Positions 8,328 through 17,749 of a DNA stretch of 64,000 bases are shown one piece after another. The translations under genes were made by a program, and so were the position numbers. The notes under the pieces were generated by a model. That model did not search any database and was not told the origin of the DNA. It saw only the letters and a program-made list of their open reading frames with translations. Source of the stretch: Rhodococcus ruber (lineage in GTDB: Bacteria > Actinomycetota > Actinomycetes > Mycobacteriales > Mycobacteriaceae); the NCBI RefSeq assembly GCF_027270735.1, contig NZ_JAPWIJ010000005.1, forward strand, positions 310,001-374,000, in the 5' to 3' direction. The first letter of the stretch is position 1. The number at the start of each line of letters is the position of its first letter.

Positions 8328-9016
8328 CGGATTATCTGAGCCTTTCGTCCATCGGAGGTGACACCTGTGGTGGCCACGGCTGCGATCACGTCGACCAGCA
8401 ACCGTCGCTCGACAGTCTTGATGCGTTCGTGCAACGCGGCTTCGTCGTCGTCGTCGAGAACCGGAACGGCTTCCTGCGCCAGGATCGGTCCGGTATCGAC
8501 GCCGGAATCGACCAGATGAACCGTCGACCCGGTCAGTTTGACGCCGTGATCGAGAGCATCCCGAACGGCGTGCGCACCCGGGAACGACGGCAGGAGCGCG
8601 GGATGAGTGTTGACGATGCGTCCGGCAAAAGCATCGAGAAATCGTCCACCGAGTATTTTCATGAAACCGGCGGTGACGATCAGATCCGGCTCGAAGCTCG
8701 ATGCAGCATCGGTGAGCGCAACATCCCACTCGGCACGATCGGCATAGTCACGCAGCCCGATCCGAAAGTGCGGTATCCCGGCCTCGTCTGCACGCCGGGC
8801 TGCATCGCAGTCCCGATCGACTCCGACGGAGACGATGCGCGCGGGATAATTCTCGGACGCTGTCGCGTCGATGAGCGACTGCAGGAGCGAGCCGGTCCCC
8901 GACGCGAGGACGACGACCCGCGCGGGTGTCTCACGCAAGGCAGTCAGCGCACTTCTCCTGGTGTGTCGAGGGGGAACGTTCGAGCCAGCAGAAAGCCTAG
9001 TCGCTGCGCCCCACAC
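8324..9016 (-). CDS. purN: Phosphoribosylglycinamide formyltransferase
   Basis: PurN (GAR transformylase) transfers a formyl group from 10-formyl-THF to GAR, the third step of purine synthesis. The core is clear: [15 protein letters not shown] for the GAR phosphate-binding start, and then the catalytic block [14 protein letters not shown] with the Asn-His pair. Further on come [15 protein letters not shown] and its Asp. The start is doubtful. GTG 9016 gives 230 aa with about 25 N-terminal residues unlike the family. A strong AGGAG lies inside that extension, 7 nt ahead of an in-frame CTG (8947) and further from a TTG (8938), either of which would give a product of usual length (about 205 aa). 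The stop overlaps the purH start. Confidence 0.93.
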   Translation of the reverse strand: MWGAATRLSAGSNVPPRHTRRSALTALRETPARVVVLASGTGSLLQSLIDATASENYPARIVSVGVDRDCDAARRADEAGIPHFRIGLRDYADRAEWDVALTDAASSFEPDLIVTAGFMKILGGRFLDAFAGRIVNTHPALLPSFPGAHAVRDALDHGVKLTGSTVHLVDSGVDTGPILAQEAVPVLDDDDEAALHERIKTVERRLLVDVIAAVATTGVTSDGRKAQIIR

Positions 9017-9021
9017 CCCGA

Positions 9022-10449
9022 CTACCGGGCAGGTCCGTCCGTGTCGCCGGGCGGGGCGACGATTTCGGCATCCAGGGGTTCGTCGTTATCGGCGTCCACC
9101 GCCGTCTCGTCGGCCGGCTTCTCCACCGGCTCGACCGTAGGTTCGTCCACGACTTCCGCCTCGACGACTTCCTCGACGTGATCGTCTGCCTTCCGCTCGG
9201 CGGGAGCGGCTTCGATCGCTACCTCGGCGGCGGGGACCACTGCCGAAGCAGGTTCGTCGTGTTCCAATTCGGGGTCTGCTCGACGCCACACGACGATGGC
9301 CGCGGATATCGTGCCGGCGACGGCCAGCCATGCAAATGTCAACAGGCCGAAGCTCCAGACGGTCACCTCGACGGTTCCGAAGGTGCCGAGGTTGCCGCCA
9401 GCCGCGTATCCGAACAGGGCTGCAAGTACTCCGGCTGCAGCTGCCACCGCCCACACCGAGGACACAGCGACCTGGATGTCGGCACTGCGGATGGCACAAT
9501 CACGGCCGAGCAACAGACCCGCACCGATCGGTATCGCGAGCATGACGATCCAGATCGTCTGCGCAGGACCTTCTGGAAGGACGGCCAGGATCGGCAACGG
9601 CGGAAGCGGGCCGCCTGTCGTCGCGAACAGGCTCACCGACGCGTCGCCGAGACCAGCCGTGGATCCTGTCGCCACGGCGAGGGCACCGATCAGGACATTG
9701 GGGAGGTACAGCACCGACAGGACGGTCAGGCCGAGCATCCCGACGACATCACGGCCACCTTCGACCAGCGCGCCTGCGGTCTCCCAGGAGGCGAGCAGCG
9801 CGAGCAGAACCACGGCCCCACCGCCGGCGACGAGGATCGACAATGCGCGCACGAACGGTGCGACGAGGGCACGAACCCATTCCGGGACACCGCGGCGGAG
9901 TACCAGGGAATCCCAGCGCGCAAGGATCAACCCGGTTCCGGACGCAGCCGCGTGAACGCCGGCTACCCAGGAGAAGGCCGCCAGTGCATTGGGGCTCGAC
10001 AGGCCGATGACGGTGGACGCGTCTCCAGCAACGGCCAAGGCGATAGCGGTGACGGCCAGCGGACCGGCCATCGAGGCGGCGAACACCCACCGAACCATGC
10101 GGCCTTCGGTGTCCGGATCCACCGCGCGGTGGACGGTACGAGCGACGGACCAGCCGATGATCAGGGTCGGCAGCAGTGGTGCGACGCCCAGGGAAGTCCC
10201 GCCGATGGTCAGGGGAACAAGATGCACGGCGAACCACGTGCCCGCGATCGCTCCGAGAGTTCCGGTGAGATCACTGTTCACCGAGACGAGAGTGAGCAGA
10301 ACGAGGGTGGTGGCGATCAGCACCACCAGCCCGGAGGTCTTGAACGCCACGGCGGCGAGCATGCGCGACTGGTCCGGGGTGGGCCCGGTGCCGACCCGGG
10401 CAGTCCTCGCAGCCGCGCGTCGAGTGTCTCGGTTCAATAGATCGCTCAT
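9022..10449 (-). CDS. DUF6350 membrane protein, PerM-like (Rv0955 homologue)
   Basis: This 475-aa integral membrane protein has about ten hydrophobic segments between residues 35 and 390. A long acidic tail follows (about 395-475, rich in Glu, Asp, Val and Pro), expected in the cytosol. Its place directly before purN, and after the DUF5336 gene, matches Rv0954-Rv0955-purN-purH in M. tuberculosis. Rv0955 is PerM, a membrane protein linked to cell division and persistence. The name is carried over from gene order and topology, because no catalytic motif is visible. A hairpin at 10469-10503 separates it from the upstream gene, so it may start its own transcript with purN and purH. Confidence 0.8.
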   Translation of the reverse strand: MSDLLNRDTRRAAARTARVGTGPTPDQSRMLAAVAFKTSGLVVLIATTLVLLTLVSVNSDLTGTLGAIAGTWFAVHLVPLTIGGTSLGVAPLLPTLIIGWSVARTVHRAVDPDTEGRMVRWVFAASMAGPLAVTAIALAVAGDASTVIGLSSPNALAAFSWVAGVHAAASGTGLILARWDSLVLRRGVPEWVRALVAPFVRALSILVAGGGAVVLLALLASWETAGALVEGGRDVVGMLGLTVLSVLYLPNVLIGALAVATGSTAGLGDASVSLFATTGGPLPPLPILAVLPEGPAQTIWIVMLAIPIGAGLLLGRDCAIRSADIQVAVSSVWAVAAAAGVLAALFGYAAGGNLGTFGTVEVTVWSFGLLTFAWLAVAGTISAAIVVWRRADPELEHDEPASAVVPAAEVAIEAAPAERKADDHVEEVVEAEVVDEPTVEPVEKPADETAVDADNDEPLDAEIVAPPGDTDGPAR

Positions 10450-10468
10450 CGCAACGAGAGTCGCATCA

Positions 10469-10503
10469 ACTTCGCGGCACGCCGGTCAGGCGCGCCGCGA
10501 AGT
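10469..10503 (-). terminator. Hairpin between the DUF5336 and PerM-like genes
   Basis: ACTTCGCGGC (10469-10478) and GCCGCGAAGT (10494-10503) form a perfect 10-bp stem. It lies just downstream of the DUF5336 gene on the minus strand. A good T-tract is missing, so termination strength is uncertain. Confidence 0.5.
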
Positions 10504-10520
10504 CGATTGTGATGCCTGAA

Positions 10521-11717
10521 TCAGTCGCGCTTCTTGTCGTCTTCCACGGCGGGAGTGGCACCGAACGATTGTGTGGGCGCGCCGTACGGCGTCGACTGAT
10601 CGCCCGTTGCGGGCTCCTCAGGCTTCACCGGGGGCTGGCCATAGCCCGACGGCTGACCGTACTGGTACTGATTCGGTGGGTACGCCTGCCCCGCGGCGGG
10701 AGTGCTCGGACCGGTGTAGGGCGGGGGTGAGTAGCCGCCCTGCGGCGACGTGTTGGGCGCAGATGGACCGCCGTACGCCGGCTGTCCACCCGGGTTGTAC
10801 GAATGCTGACCCGACGCCTGTCCGCTCGGAGCCTGACCGTAGTTCGAGGGAGCTCCCGGAGCCTGCCCGTACGAGGGCGGATTGCTGTAGTTCTGGGGCT
10901 GTGACGGCCCGCCGAACGATGTCGTGGGAGCGTTGTACGGGTTCTGCTGTCCGTATCCGGCCTGCTGGTTCTGACTGTCGAAGCGTGCAGGCTTGGGTGC
11001 AGGTGCCTTGACGATGCCCGCGTCGAACAGCAATGCCACCACAGCGGCCGCGGCCTGAACGAAGCCGAGGACCAGCACCAGGATTGCGCCGATACCGAGC
11101 GAGCTGGTGGTGCTGGCGAACTCGTTGCCCTCGGCGCTCGGCAGACTGAACGACTGGAAGACCAGCACCAGGAAGCCGGTGATCGCCAGGGCGGCCACCA
11201 CGGCCTGGTTCTTGGCATCCTTCTGCAGCAGCGACGCGCCGGCGATCAAGCCAGCTGCGAGGAGCAGCGCCACCGACACCGCGCTGCCACCGGAAGCGAA
11301 GAACGTGGTGCTGAACGACGTCTGGATGCTGCTCGGCAGTTCCTGGGCCGAGCTGACTTCGGCAGTGACGAGATCGAGCAAACCGAGCAGGAAGTTCACG
11401 ATGCCGAGGCCGAGCACCACGAAAGTGAGAATCCTCGGCAGGTTCGTCAGGCCCGCTCCGGGCGACTTACGTTCGGGTGCAGCAGATCCGGGCGCTGACG
11501 TGCCGGGCGCGCCGGGTGCCGAGGTGCCCGGCACCGGAGGTCCGAAAGGATTTGACACCGACGGCTGATGGAACGGTTGGCCCTGACCGTGACCCTGCGC
11601 AGGTGACGGAGGCTGATTCGGCGACGATGACGGACCGTAGGACGGTCCGCTTCCGCCGTAGCCACCAGAGTTGGAGCTGCCCCCTGATTCAGGGCCGCCG
11701 GGCGAGTAGGTCATCAC
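10521..11717 (-). CDS. DUF5336 membrane protein with Pro/Gly/Gln/Tyr-rich tails (Rv0954 homologue)
   Basis: This 398-aa protein has three parts. The N-terminus is Gly/Ser/Pro-rich (1-105). A central block of four transmembrane helices (about 112-245) includes [21 protein letters not shown] and [26 protein letters not shown] long C-terminal tail is low in complexity, with repeated [11 protein letters not shown] and GYGQPP units. It resembles the 34-kDa antigenic membrane protein family of mycobacteria (Rv0954). In that family the disordered tails are thought to interact at the cell envelope or division site, but no activity is known. Translation could begin at either of two adjacent ATGs. Confidence 0.78.
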   Translation of the reverse strand: MMTYSPGGPESGGSSNSGGYGGSGPSYGPSSSPNQPPSPAQGHGQGQPFHQPSVSNPFGPPVPGTSAPGAPGTSAPGSAAPERKSPGAGLTNLPRILTFVVLGLGIVNFLLGLLDLVTAEVSSAQELPSSIQTSFSTTFFASGGSAVSVALLLAAGLIAGASLLQKDAKNQAVVAALAITGFLVLVFQSFSLPSAEGNEFASTTSSLGIGAILVLVLGFVQAAAAVVALLFDAGIVKAPAPKPARFDSQNQQAGYGQQNPYNAPTTSFGGPSQPQNYSNPPSYGQAPGAPSNYGQAPSGQASGQHSYNPGGQPAYGGPSAPNTSPQGGYSPPPYTGPSTPAAGQAYPPNQYQYGQPSGYGQPPVKPEEPATGDQSTPYGAPTQSFGATPAVEDDKKRD

Positions 11718-11809
11718 GTCTCCTCATCCTGATAATTACGTACCCAGGGTCGGTCGGGTCCTTTCGACTCACGCTACTGCACGGACCCGACCGATCCAGG
11801 TACTCCAGG

Positions 11810-12934
11810 TCAACGGGCCGCGACGAGCTCCTGGTCGTCGGCCTCGGCAGCCTCGAGTTCCCGAACCAGCGGCAGCACCCTGGCACCGAAGTACTCGATC
11901 TCCTCCTGGAAATGCAGGAAGCCACCGAGAATCAGGTCGACACCACGGCGACGGTAGGCAACGATCCGCTCCGCCACTTGCTCCGGCGTTCCGATCAATT
12001 GGGTCTTGAAGCCGTCGTTGTACTGCACGAGGTCCTCGAACGACGAGTCGGCCCACATACCCTTCTTGTCGCCCGTCGAATTCCCGGCCTGCTGCACCGC
12101 TCCCTTGAAGCCTTCGACGGCGGGCTTGTTCGCCTTCTCGATGATTTCGCGCAGCGTGTCTCGCGCTTCCCTCTCGGTGTCGCGGGCGATGATGAAGCCG
12201 TTGAGACCGAACTTGACCTCGCGCTGGTGATCACGAGCGATACGTCGAAGATTGTCGAGTTGCTCGGTGACGCCGTCGAAATCCTTGCCGTTGCTGAAGT
12301 ACCAGTCCGAGTACCGACCGGCATTCTCCTGCGCAGCGGAGGAGTTACCGCCCTGAAACAGTTCGGGATTGGGCCGTTCCGGCGTGTTGAGCGGCTTCGG
12401 CTTGAGGGTGAAGTCATGGATCCGATAGAAGTCGCCCCGGAAGTCGACGTCGTCCTCGGTCCATATCTTGCGTAGTACCTGCAGGAATTCGGCGCTGCGA
12501 CGGTATCTTTCGTCGTGCTCGAGCCACGGTTCACCCAGGTGGGTGAACTCGTCTTTGAACCAACCACTGACGACGTTCACTGCGAAGCGGCCGTTGGACA
12601 GGTGATCCGCGGTCGCGCCGAGCTTGGCCAGTACCGCCGGTTGCCACAGCCCCGGATGCACTGCCGCGATGACTTTGAGCCTTTCGGTGGCCAGCAGGAG
12701 CGCAAGCGAGAAGCTGGTCGATTCGTGCTGGAACTCCGCGCCGTAACTCGCTTCGTACCGCACCTGACTCAAAGCGTATTCGAAGCCGTTGTTCTCTGCC
12801 GTCTGCGCCAACTTCTTGTTGTACTCGTAATCCCAGCTGGTGCGTTGCTCGATGGTGCTGGTGACCAGACCACCCGAGACGTTGGGTACCCAGTACGCGA
12901 ACTTGATTGCGTCGGCGATCTTTTCGGTGCTCAC
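11810..12934 (-). CDS. sfnG: LLM flavin-dependent monooxygenase, dimethyl-sulfone monooxygenase (SfnG) type
   Basis: This 374-aa protein belongs to the bacterial-luciferase-like monooxygenases, which oxidise substrates with FMNH2 supplied by a separate reductase. Strong family blocks are FAYWVPNVSGGLV, the Gln-Val-Arg-Tyr stretch ALSQVRYEASYG, AAVHPGLWQPAVLAK, NGRFAVNVVSGWFKDEF and FQGGNSSAAQENAGRYSDW. These match SfnG, which converts dimethyl sulfone to methanesulfinate for sulfur supply. The substrate is inferred from resemblance. It starts with GTG 12934 behind AGGAGGAG and follows the DszC-like gene by 23 bp, so the two form one operon. No FMN reductase gene is visible nearby, so the reduced flavin must come from elsewhere in the genome. 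Confidence 0.85.
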   Translation of the reverse strand: MSTEKIADAIKFAYWVPNVSGGLVTSTIEQRTSWDYEYNKKLAQTAENNGFEYALSQVRYEASYGAEFQHESTSFSLALLLATERLKVIAAVHPGLWQPAVLAKLGATADHLSNGRFAVNVVSGWFKDEFTHLGEPWLEHDERYRRSAEFLQVLRKIWTEDDVDFRGDFYRIHDFTLKPKPLNTPERPNPELFQGGNSSAAQENAGRYSDWYFSNGKDFDGVTEQLDNLRRIARDHQREVKFGLNGFIIARDTEREARDTLREIIEKANKPAVEGFKGAVQQAGNSTGDKKGMWADSSFEDLVQYNDGFKTQLIGTPEQVAERIVAYRRRGVDLILGGFLHFQEEIEYFGARVLPLVRELEAAEADDQELVAAR

Positions 12935-12957
12935 AGTGCTCCTCCTCCGAACGTGTT

Positions 12958-14181
12958 CTACGAGTACCAGGTGGGCTCGGGCAGCTCGCCGGTGAGAACC
13001 CAGCGGCCCACCTCACGACGCTTGTAGGCAACCGGATCGTGCAGGGTGTGGGTTCGCACGTTGCGCCAGAAGCGGTCGAATCCGTACTTGCTGGCCGTCG
13101 CACGCGCACCGAGCGCCTCGAACACCGTCGAGGTGATCTCGAGTGACACCTCGGTAGCGCGAGCCTTGACTGCGGCCACTCGCACCTCGTGATCACCGCG
13201 CTCCTCGGCGGTGACGTTCCAGGCGTTGTCGTGAATCTTCTGCCCTTCCAATGCAACTGCATCGGCGAGGGCTTCGACGGCCCACAGCTTGGACGTCAGG
13301 TCACCGTAGATGTCGATGATGTACGGCTCGTCGACTGCCTTGTCGACGGTACTGTGCAGCCACGCACGGGTCTTGTCCTTGGTGTACGACGCCGCCTCCT
13401 CGAGAGCACCCCTCGCGATCCCGAGGTAGAAGTTGACGAACACCAGTTGGATCGTCGGTACGTTGAGCGTGTTGTAGACGCGAGGCTGAAAGGCTTTGTC
13501 CACGAAGCCTGCTGCACTTGCCCAGTCGACGCGAACCTTGTCGATGGTGACGCTGCCGCTCTCGGTCTGGCGCTGGCCGATGTTGTCCCAGTCATCGTGG
13601 AAGGACAAGCCCTCGATGTTGGACGGCACAATCGCGAACACGTGATCGGTACTGCCCTCGAGAGCACCTTCGAGCACGGTCACGTCCGAGACGCGACTGC
13701 CGGTGGAGAAGGTCTTGGAACCGTCGAACACGATGGTGTCGCCCTCGTCGGTGACGGCAACGTCGTTGTCGCGGGGATTGACTGCACCGCCGAAGAACCA
13801 CTTGTTCTTCGTGGCATCGGCCTCGACGGCCTCGATCTGCTCGGGGGTACCGACCAGACGCGCAGCCCAGAACCACAACAGGTGGTAGCCCAGCAGCTGG
13901 CCGATGGAACCGTCGGCTGCGGCGACCGTTCTGATCACCTGGTACGCCGTCGGCCAATCCTGTCCTGCGCCACCGTGTTCGACAGGGCCGAGCAAGGTGA
14001 CGAGACCGGCGTCCTTGAGAAGCTGAACTTCCGCGGAGGGGGCCTCACGTCCCTTGTCACGGGCGACGGCATCGACGGCGAGGAGCTGAGCCACCTCACC
14101 GGCGCGAGAGATCCACCCAGCAGCGGTCGTGGGAGCGTCGGGCCAGTTCTTGGTGAGAGCACGATTTTCTGTGGTTGTCAT
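12958..14181 (-). CDS. Acyl-CoA-dehydrogenase-fold flavin monooxygenase, DszC/SfnB-like
   Basis: This 407-aa protein has the acyl-CoA dehydrogenase fold but resembles dibenzothiophene monooxygenase DszC more than true dehydrogenases. Shared blocks by eye are PVEHGGAGQDWPTA, VAAADGSIGQLLGYH, IGQRQTESGSV, FVNFYLGIARGALEEA and FDRFWRNVRTHTLHDPV. DszC relatives use reduced flavin and O2 to oxidise organosulfur compounds. The downstream SfnG-like gene suggests a joint role in using sulfones or related sulfur sources. The ATG at 14181 is preferred. Starting ten codons earlier (14211) adds an unlike, Arg-rich stretch. The exact substrate cannot be told from the sequence. Confidence 0.83.
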   Translation of the reverse strand: MTTTENRALTKNWPDAPTTAAGWISRAGEVAQLLAVDAVARDKGREAPSAEVQLLKDAGLVTLLGPVEHGGAGQDWPTAYQVIRTVAAADGSIGQLLGYHLLWFWAARLVGTPEQIEAVEADATKNKWFFGGAVNPRDNDVAVTDEGDTIVFDGSKTFSTGSRVSDVTVLEGALEGSTDHVFAIVPSNIEGLSFHDDWDNIGQRQTESGSVTIDKVRVDWASAAGFVDKAFQPRVYNTLNVPTIQLVFVNFYLGIARGALEEAASYTKDKTRAWLHSTVDKAVDEPYIIDIYGDLTSKLWAVEALADAVALEGQKIHDNAWNVTAEERGDHEVRVAAVKARATEVSLEITSTVFEALGARATASKYGFDRFWRNVRTHTLHDPVAYKRREVGRWVLTGELPEPTWYS

Positions 14182-14249
14182 GACGCACAGTGAAGTCCTG
14201 CGCCGAAGCAATGACCACAGTTCGGTTCATCGTGATTCCAACCCGATCG

Positions 14250-14600
14250 TCAGCTACGCAGAATCTTCGTCATTGCCTTGCCCTTGGCGAGTTCGTCGAT
14301 CAGTTTGTCCAACAGCCGGATCTTCTTCATGAGCGGGTCCTCGACATTCTCGACGCGAATGCCGCAGACGACTCCGGTGATCAGTGTCGCGTTCGGGTTC
14401 AGGTTCGCCGCCGCGAAGAAATCCTCGAACGTCGTCTCGGCCTCGAGATGTCGATCGAGGGTGGCTTGGTCGAATCCGGTGAACCACCGGATGATCTCGT
14501 CGACCTCCGCTGCAGTGCGGCCCTTTCGTTCGACCTTCTTGATGTAGAGCCGATGGACCGTCACAAAGGCGGTGGTGAAGATGTTGTGCACGGGGGTCAA
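14250..14600 (-). CDS. DUF2200 family protein
   Basis: This 116-aa cytosolic protein matches the DUF2200 family ([25 protein letters not shown] region, [47 protein letters not shown]). The family is widespread and of unknown function, often annotated as having an alpha-helical fold. The start is TTG 14600 or GTG 14591. The gene follows the membrane-protein gene by one base on the same strand, so they are probably co-transcribed. Confidence 0.78.
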   Translation of the reverse strand: MTPVHNIFTTAFVTVHRLYIKKVERKGRTAAEVDEIIRWFTGFDQATLDRHLEAETTFEDFFAAANLNPNATLITGVVCGIRVENVEDPLMKKIRLLDKLIDELAKGKAMTKILRS

Positions 14601-14601
14601 T

Positions 14602-15090
14602 CTAGTCCACTGGTGTGCCCGCGAAATAGGCCCGCACGCGCGGAGTGAACAGCAGCAGTGCCACCGCCAGCAGGATCACCACTTGAATCGCCTGCACCAC
14701 GTGGGTCCAGGGCAAATTCGGGGTGAAAATCAGATACGAGTAGGCGGCCACCCCGAAGATGCTCCAGCTCAGCAGGACTCGATACTGAGACGGGGTGCGC
14801 TCGGACAGCCGTCGGACGAGATACGAGTAGCCGAAGATCAGACTCACCACAGTGATCACCCGTAGCGAGTAGGCCCCGTAGACGATGGCCTTCGCCGACG
14901 ACGGCAGCGAGCCGTCGTCCATGCCCTGCCGCTGCATCTGAAAATCGGCCAGAGATTTCGCCTGCACCACCGATGCAAGCGCATACAAGCACGAGACAAC
15001 CATGGCCGCGATCATCAACCGGCCGACCGGTCGCACGGCGGGGTCTGCCTGCCATCCCTCCCGATGCAGGCGACGCAGAAACTCGGACAT
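14602..15090 (-). CDS. Four-helix membrane protein of unknown function
   Basis: This 162-aa protein has four hydrophobic segments (about residues 24-44, 72-90, 105-122 and 130-148) with a basic N-terminus facing the cytosol. It resembles small unassigned membrane proteins of actinobacteria. No motif gives a function. The coding region uses a GC-rich third position like its neighbours. It is divergent from the small membrane protein gene at 15219, with a 128-bp promoter region of unusually low GC between them. Confidence 0.6.
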   Translation of the reverse strand: MSEFLRRLHREGWQADPAVRPVGRLMIAAMVVSCLYALASVVQAKSLADFQMQRQGMDDGSLPSSAKAIVYGAYSLRVITVVSLIFGYSYLVRRLSERTPSQYRVLLSWSIFGVAAYSYLIFTPNLPWTHVVQAIQVVILLAVALLLFTPRVRAYFAGTPVD

Positions 15091-15136
15091 GCGCCCAGTG
15101 TCTCAACTTATTGTTACTTCGGCTATTGATATCCGT

Positions 15137-15165
15137 TTGACTCGACTTTAGAATCGAATTACCTT
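15137..15165 (+). promoter_or_regulatory. Sigma-70/SigA-type promoter for the small membrane protein gene
   Basis: TTGACT (15137-15142) and TACCTT (15160-15165) are separated by 17 bp inside an AT-richer stretch. This would start transcription near 15172, about 45 bp before the ATG at 15219. Confidence 0.45.
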
Positions 15166-15218
15166 GCTGGACAGCCCTTTCGGTGCACAATAGAGTCAGT
15201 CCAGTGGGGAGGGAGATC

Positions 15219-15392
15219 ATGACACGTAAGAGATTCGAGTACTTCAAAGTCGGCCTGTTCCTGATCTGCGCAATCTTGATGGCGTGGGCAGCCGGAACAT
15301 TCGGGTCGATCTACTACGCCCTGATGTCGGCACTGTTCGGGGCGATGACCGTGTTCGTTCTGTGGCGAGTGGACAAGTTCGAGACCCAGTAG
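15219..15392 (+). CDS. Small two-helix membrane protein
   Basis: This 57-aa protein has two hydrophobic helices (FKVGLFLICAILMAWAAG and YYALMSALFGAMTVFVLW) between a basic N-terminus and a short charged tail. It is of unknown function. The ATG at 15219 is well supported by GGGAGGGAGATC just before it and by a promoter-like pair at 15137-15165. An earlier in-frame ATG (15183) would lack a ribosome binding site. Confidence 0.6.
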   Translation: MTRKRFEYFKVGLFLICAILMAWAAGTFGSIYYALMSALFGAMTVFVLWRVDKFETQ

Positions 15393-15470
15393 CGCCGCCC
15401 GGTCCGCGTGAATGTCACATTGCCGCGCCCAGACGTATGCAGTGGTCTGTTCACGCCGGCGCGAGCGCAC

Positions 15471-15504
15471 AAAAAAGCCCGCCACCGGATTCGGTGGCGG
15501 GCTT
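15471..15504 (-). terminator. Rho-independent terminator of the sucCD operon
   Basis: A perfect 13-bp stem (15475-15487 with 15492-15504) around a 4-nt loop is followed, on the minus strand, by a run of six T (15471-15476 as A on plus). It lies 16 bp after the sucD stop. Confidence 0.88.
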
Positions 15505-15519
15505 CTTACGATGTGAAAC

Positions 15520-16431
15520 TTACTTCACAGAAAGCGATTCCAGGATTTCGCGCGCGAGGGCAGCGGTCTCGGACGGCGTCTTGCCGACCTTGACGCCTGC
15601 GGCCTCGAGTGCGTCCTTCTTCGCCTGCGCCGTTCCCAGCGAGCCGGAGACGATGGCGCCGGCGTGGCCCATGGTCTTGCCCTCGGGAGCGGTGAAGCCT
15701 GCGACGTAGCCGACGACCGGCTTGGTCACGTTGGCCTTGATGTAATCGGCTGCACGCTCTTCGGCGTCGCCGCCGATCTCACCGATCATGACGATGATCT
15801 TGGTCTCGGGGTCCGCCTCGAACGCCTCGATGGCGTCGATGTGGGTGGTTCCGATGACGGGGTCGCCGCCGATACCGATGGCCGTCGAGAATCCGAAGTC
15901 GCGGAGCTCGAACATCATCTGGTAGGTCAGCGTGCCGCTCTTGGAGACCAGGCCGATGGGGCCGGTTCCCGAGATGTTGGCGGGCGTGATGCCGACCAAT
16001 GCCTCACCGGGAGTGATGATTCCGGGGCAGTTCGGGCCGATGATGCGGGTCTTCTTGCCCTTCTCCACGTTGTAGGCCCACGCGTACGCGGAGTCCTGCA
16101 CGGGGATGCCCTCGGTGATGACGACGAGCAGCGGGATCTCCGCGTCGATCGCCTCGACGATGGCGTCCTTGGAGAATGCCGGCGGCACGAACGCGATGGA
16201 CACGTCGGCTCCGGTCTTCTCCATGGCCTCGGAAACCGAAGCGAAGACCGGCAATTCGATGTCGTTGCCCTGAGCGTCGACGTGCTTGACCGTGGTTCCG
16301 GCCTTGCGTGCGTTGACGCCACCGACGACCTGGGTGCCGGCCTTGAGCATCAGGGCGGTGTGCTTGGTGCCTTCGCCGCCGGTGATGCCCTGGACGATGA
16401 CCTTGTTGTCCTTGTTCAGAAAGATTGACAT
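15520..16431 (-). CDS. sucD: Succinate-CoA ligase, alpha subunit
   Basis: The alpha subunit binds CoA and carries the phosphohistidine of succinyl-CoA synthetase, the TCA step that makes ATP or GTP. The 303-aa product shows the CoA-binding Rossmann start [46 protein letters not shown], the phosphohistidine segment GHAGAIVSG (near residue 260) and [18 protein letters not shown]. Length and motifs are canonical. It lies 8 bp after sucC on the same strand and ends at a strong terminator, so sucC-sucD is a two-gene operon. Confidence 0.97.
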   Translation of the reverse strand: MSIFLNKDNKVIVQGITGGEGTKHTALMLKAGTQVVGGVNARKAGTTVKHVDAQGNDIELPVFASVSEAMEKTGADVSIAFVPPAFSKDAIVEAIDAEIPLLVVITEGIPVQDSAYAWAYNVEKGKKTRIIGPNCPGIITPGEALVGITPANISGTGPIGLVSKSGTLTYQMMFELRDFGFSTAIGIGGDPVIGTTHIDAIEAFEADPETKIIVMIGEIGGDAEERAADYIKANVTKPVVGYVAGFTAPEGKTMGHAGAIVSGSLGTAQAKKDALEAAGVKVGKTPSETAALAREILESLSVK

Positions 16432-16439
16432 TGTTTCCT

Positions 16440-17603
16440 CTACTTCGCTGCCAGCTCGGCGGCCTTGTCGGCGCCCTCGTCCATGGTTCCGGCGAGCGTC
16501 ACCAGCGGGTGCGCGGCGTCGGCGAGAATCTTGCGGCCCTCTTCGACCTTGTTGCCGTCGAGACGGACGACCAGCGGCTTGTTGGCGTCGTCGCCCAGCT
16601 TCTTCAGCGCGCCGACGATGCCGTTGGCGACTGCGTCACACGCGGTGATGCCACCGAAGACGTTGACGAACACGCTCTTGACCTGCTCGTCACCGAGGAT
16701 GACGTCGAGGCCTGCGGCCATGACCTCGGCCGAAGCGCCGCCGCCGATGTCGAGGAAGTTGGCCGGCTTGACGCCGCCGTGTGCCTCGCCTGCGTATGCG
16801 ACGACGTCGAGGGTCGACATGACCAGTCCGGCACCGTTTCCGATGATGCCGACCTGTCCGTCGAGCTTGACGTAGTTGAGGTCGTTCTCCTTGGCCTTGG
16901 CCTCGAGGGGATCGGCTGCGTCCTTGTCCTCGAACTCGGCGTGGCCGGCCTGGCGGAAGTCGGCATTGGCGTCGAGCGTGACCTTGCCGTCGAGGGCGAG
17001 GATCTGATCGTCGGGGGTGCGAACCAGCGGGTTGACCTCGACCAGGAGAGCGTCTTCGTTGATGAAGACCTCCCACAGCTTCTGGATGGTCACCGCAGCG
17101 GCGTCGAGCACCTCGGCGGGCAGCTTGCCCTTCTCGGCGATCTCACGAGCGAACGCGAGGTCGACGCCCTTGACTGCGTCGACGGGGATACGTGCGAGTG
17201 CGTCGGGGTTCTCCTCCGCCGTCACCTCGATCTCGACTCCACCTTCGACCGAACACATCGCGAGGTAGGTGCGGTTGGTGCGATCGAGCAGGAAGGAGAT
17301 GTAGTACTCCTCGGCGATGTCGGAGGCTTCTGCGACGAGAAGCTTCTTGACGACATGGCCCTTGATGTCGAGTCCGAGAATCGCTTCCGCGTTCTCGGTT
17401 GCTGCTGCGACGTCCTTGGAGTACTTGACGCCGCCGGCCTTGCCGCGGCCGCCGACCTTGACCTGCGCCTTGACCATTACTGGCTTGCCGATTTCTTCGG
17501 CAATCTGTGTTGCTCCGGCGACCGTGTCGGTGACACGACCGGCGGAGGTGGGTACGCCATGCTTGGCGAACAATTCCTTCGCCTGGTATTCGAAGAGATC
17601 CAT
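16440..17603 (-). CDS. sucC: Succinate-CoA ligase, beta subunit
   Basis: The beta subunit carries the ATP-grasp domain and the succinate site. The 387-aa product opens with [20 protein letters not shown], the standard start, then shows [17 protein letters not shown] (nucleotide binding), [20 protein letters not shown] (Mg ligands), [12 protein letters not shown] and [18 protein letters not shown]. All are family hallmarks. About 145 bp separate it from the upstream membrane-protein gene, enough for its own promoter. The cAMP-receptor-type site at 19740-19755 lies beyond that gene and is more likely to serve the M23 peptidase. Confidence 0.97.
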   Translation of the reverse strand: MDLFEYQAKELFAKHGVPTSAGRVTDTVAGATQIAEEIGKPVMVKAQVKVGGRGKAGGVKYSKDVAAATENAEAILGLDIKGHVVKKLLVAEASDIAEEYYISFLLDRTNRTYLAMCSVEGGVEIEVTAEENPDALARIPVDAVKGVDLAFAREIAEKGKLPAEVLDAAAVTIQKLWEVFINEDALLVEVNPLVRTPDDQILALDGKVTLDANADFRQAGHAEFEDKDAADPLEAKAKENDLNYVKLDGQVGIIGNGAGLVMSTLDVVAYAGEAHGGVKPANFLDIGGGASAEVMAAGLDVILGDEQVKSVFVNVFGGITACDAVANGIVGALKKLGDDANKPLVVRLDGNKVEEGRKILADAAHPLVTLAGTMDEGADKAAELAAK

Positions 17604-17749
17604 CAGCTCACCGTCTCGTCTACGTTGACGCCCGCTCCAGGGGTGTGAGCGGGTCTGAGCATGGACTTTATCCAGGTGCCCCCACGGCGCATCGGGCGCA
17701 TGGATGCTATGTGGTCTATCTCACCGCTGCGGTCGCAGTGAAACCGGCG

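Noticed and set aside
8328..8729. N-terminal extension of purH.
   Set aside because: It overlaps purN in another frame and has no similarity to PurH. ATG 8327 is coupled to the purN stop.
15664..17648. Two long plus-strand frames opposite sucD and sucC.
   Set aside because: The minus strand encodes unmistakable SucD and SucC. The plus frames are Asp/Val/Leu-rich shadows without motifs or ribosome binding sites.
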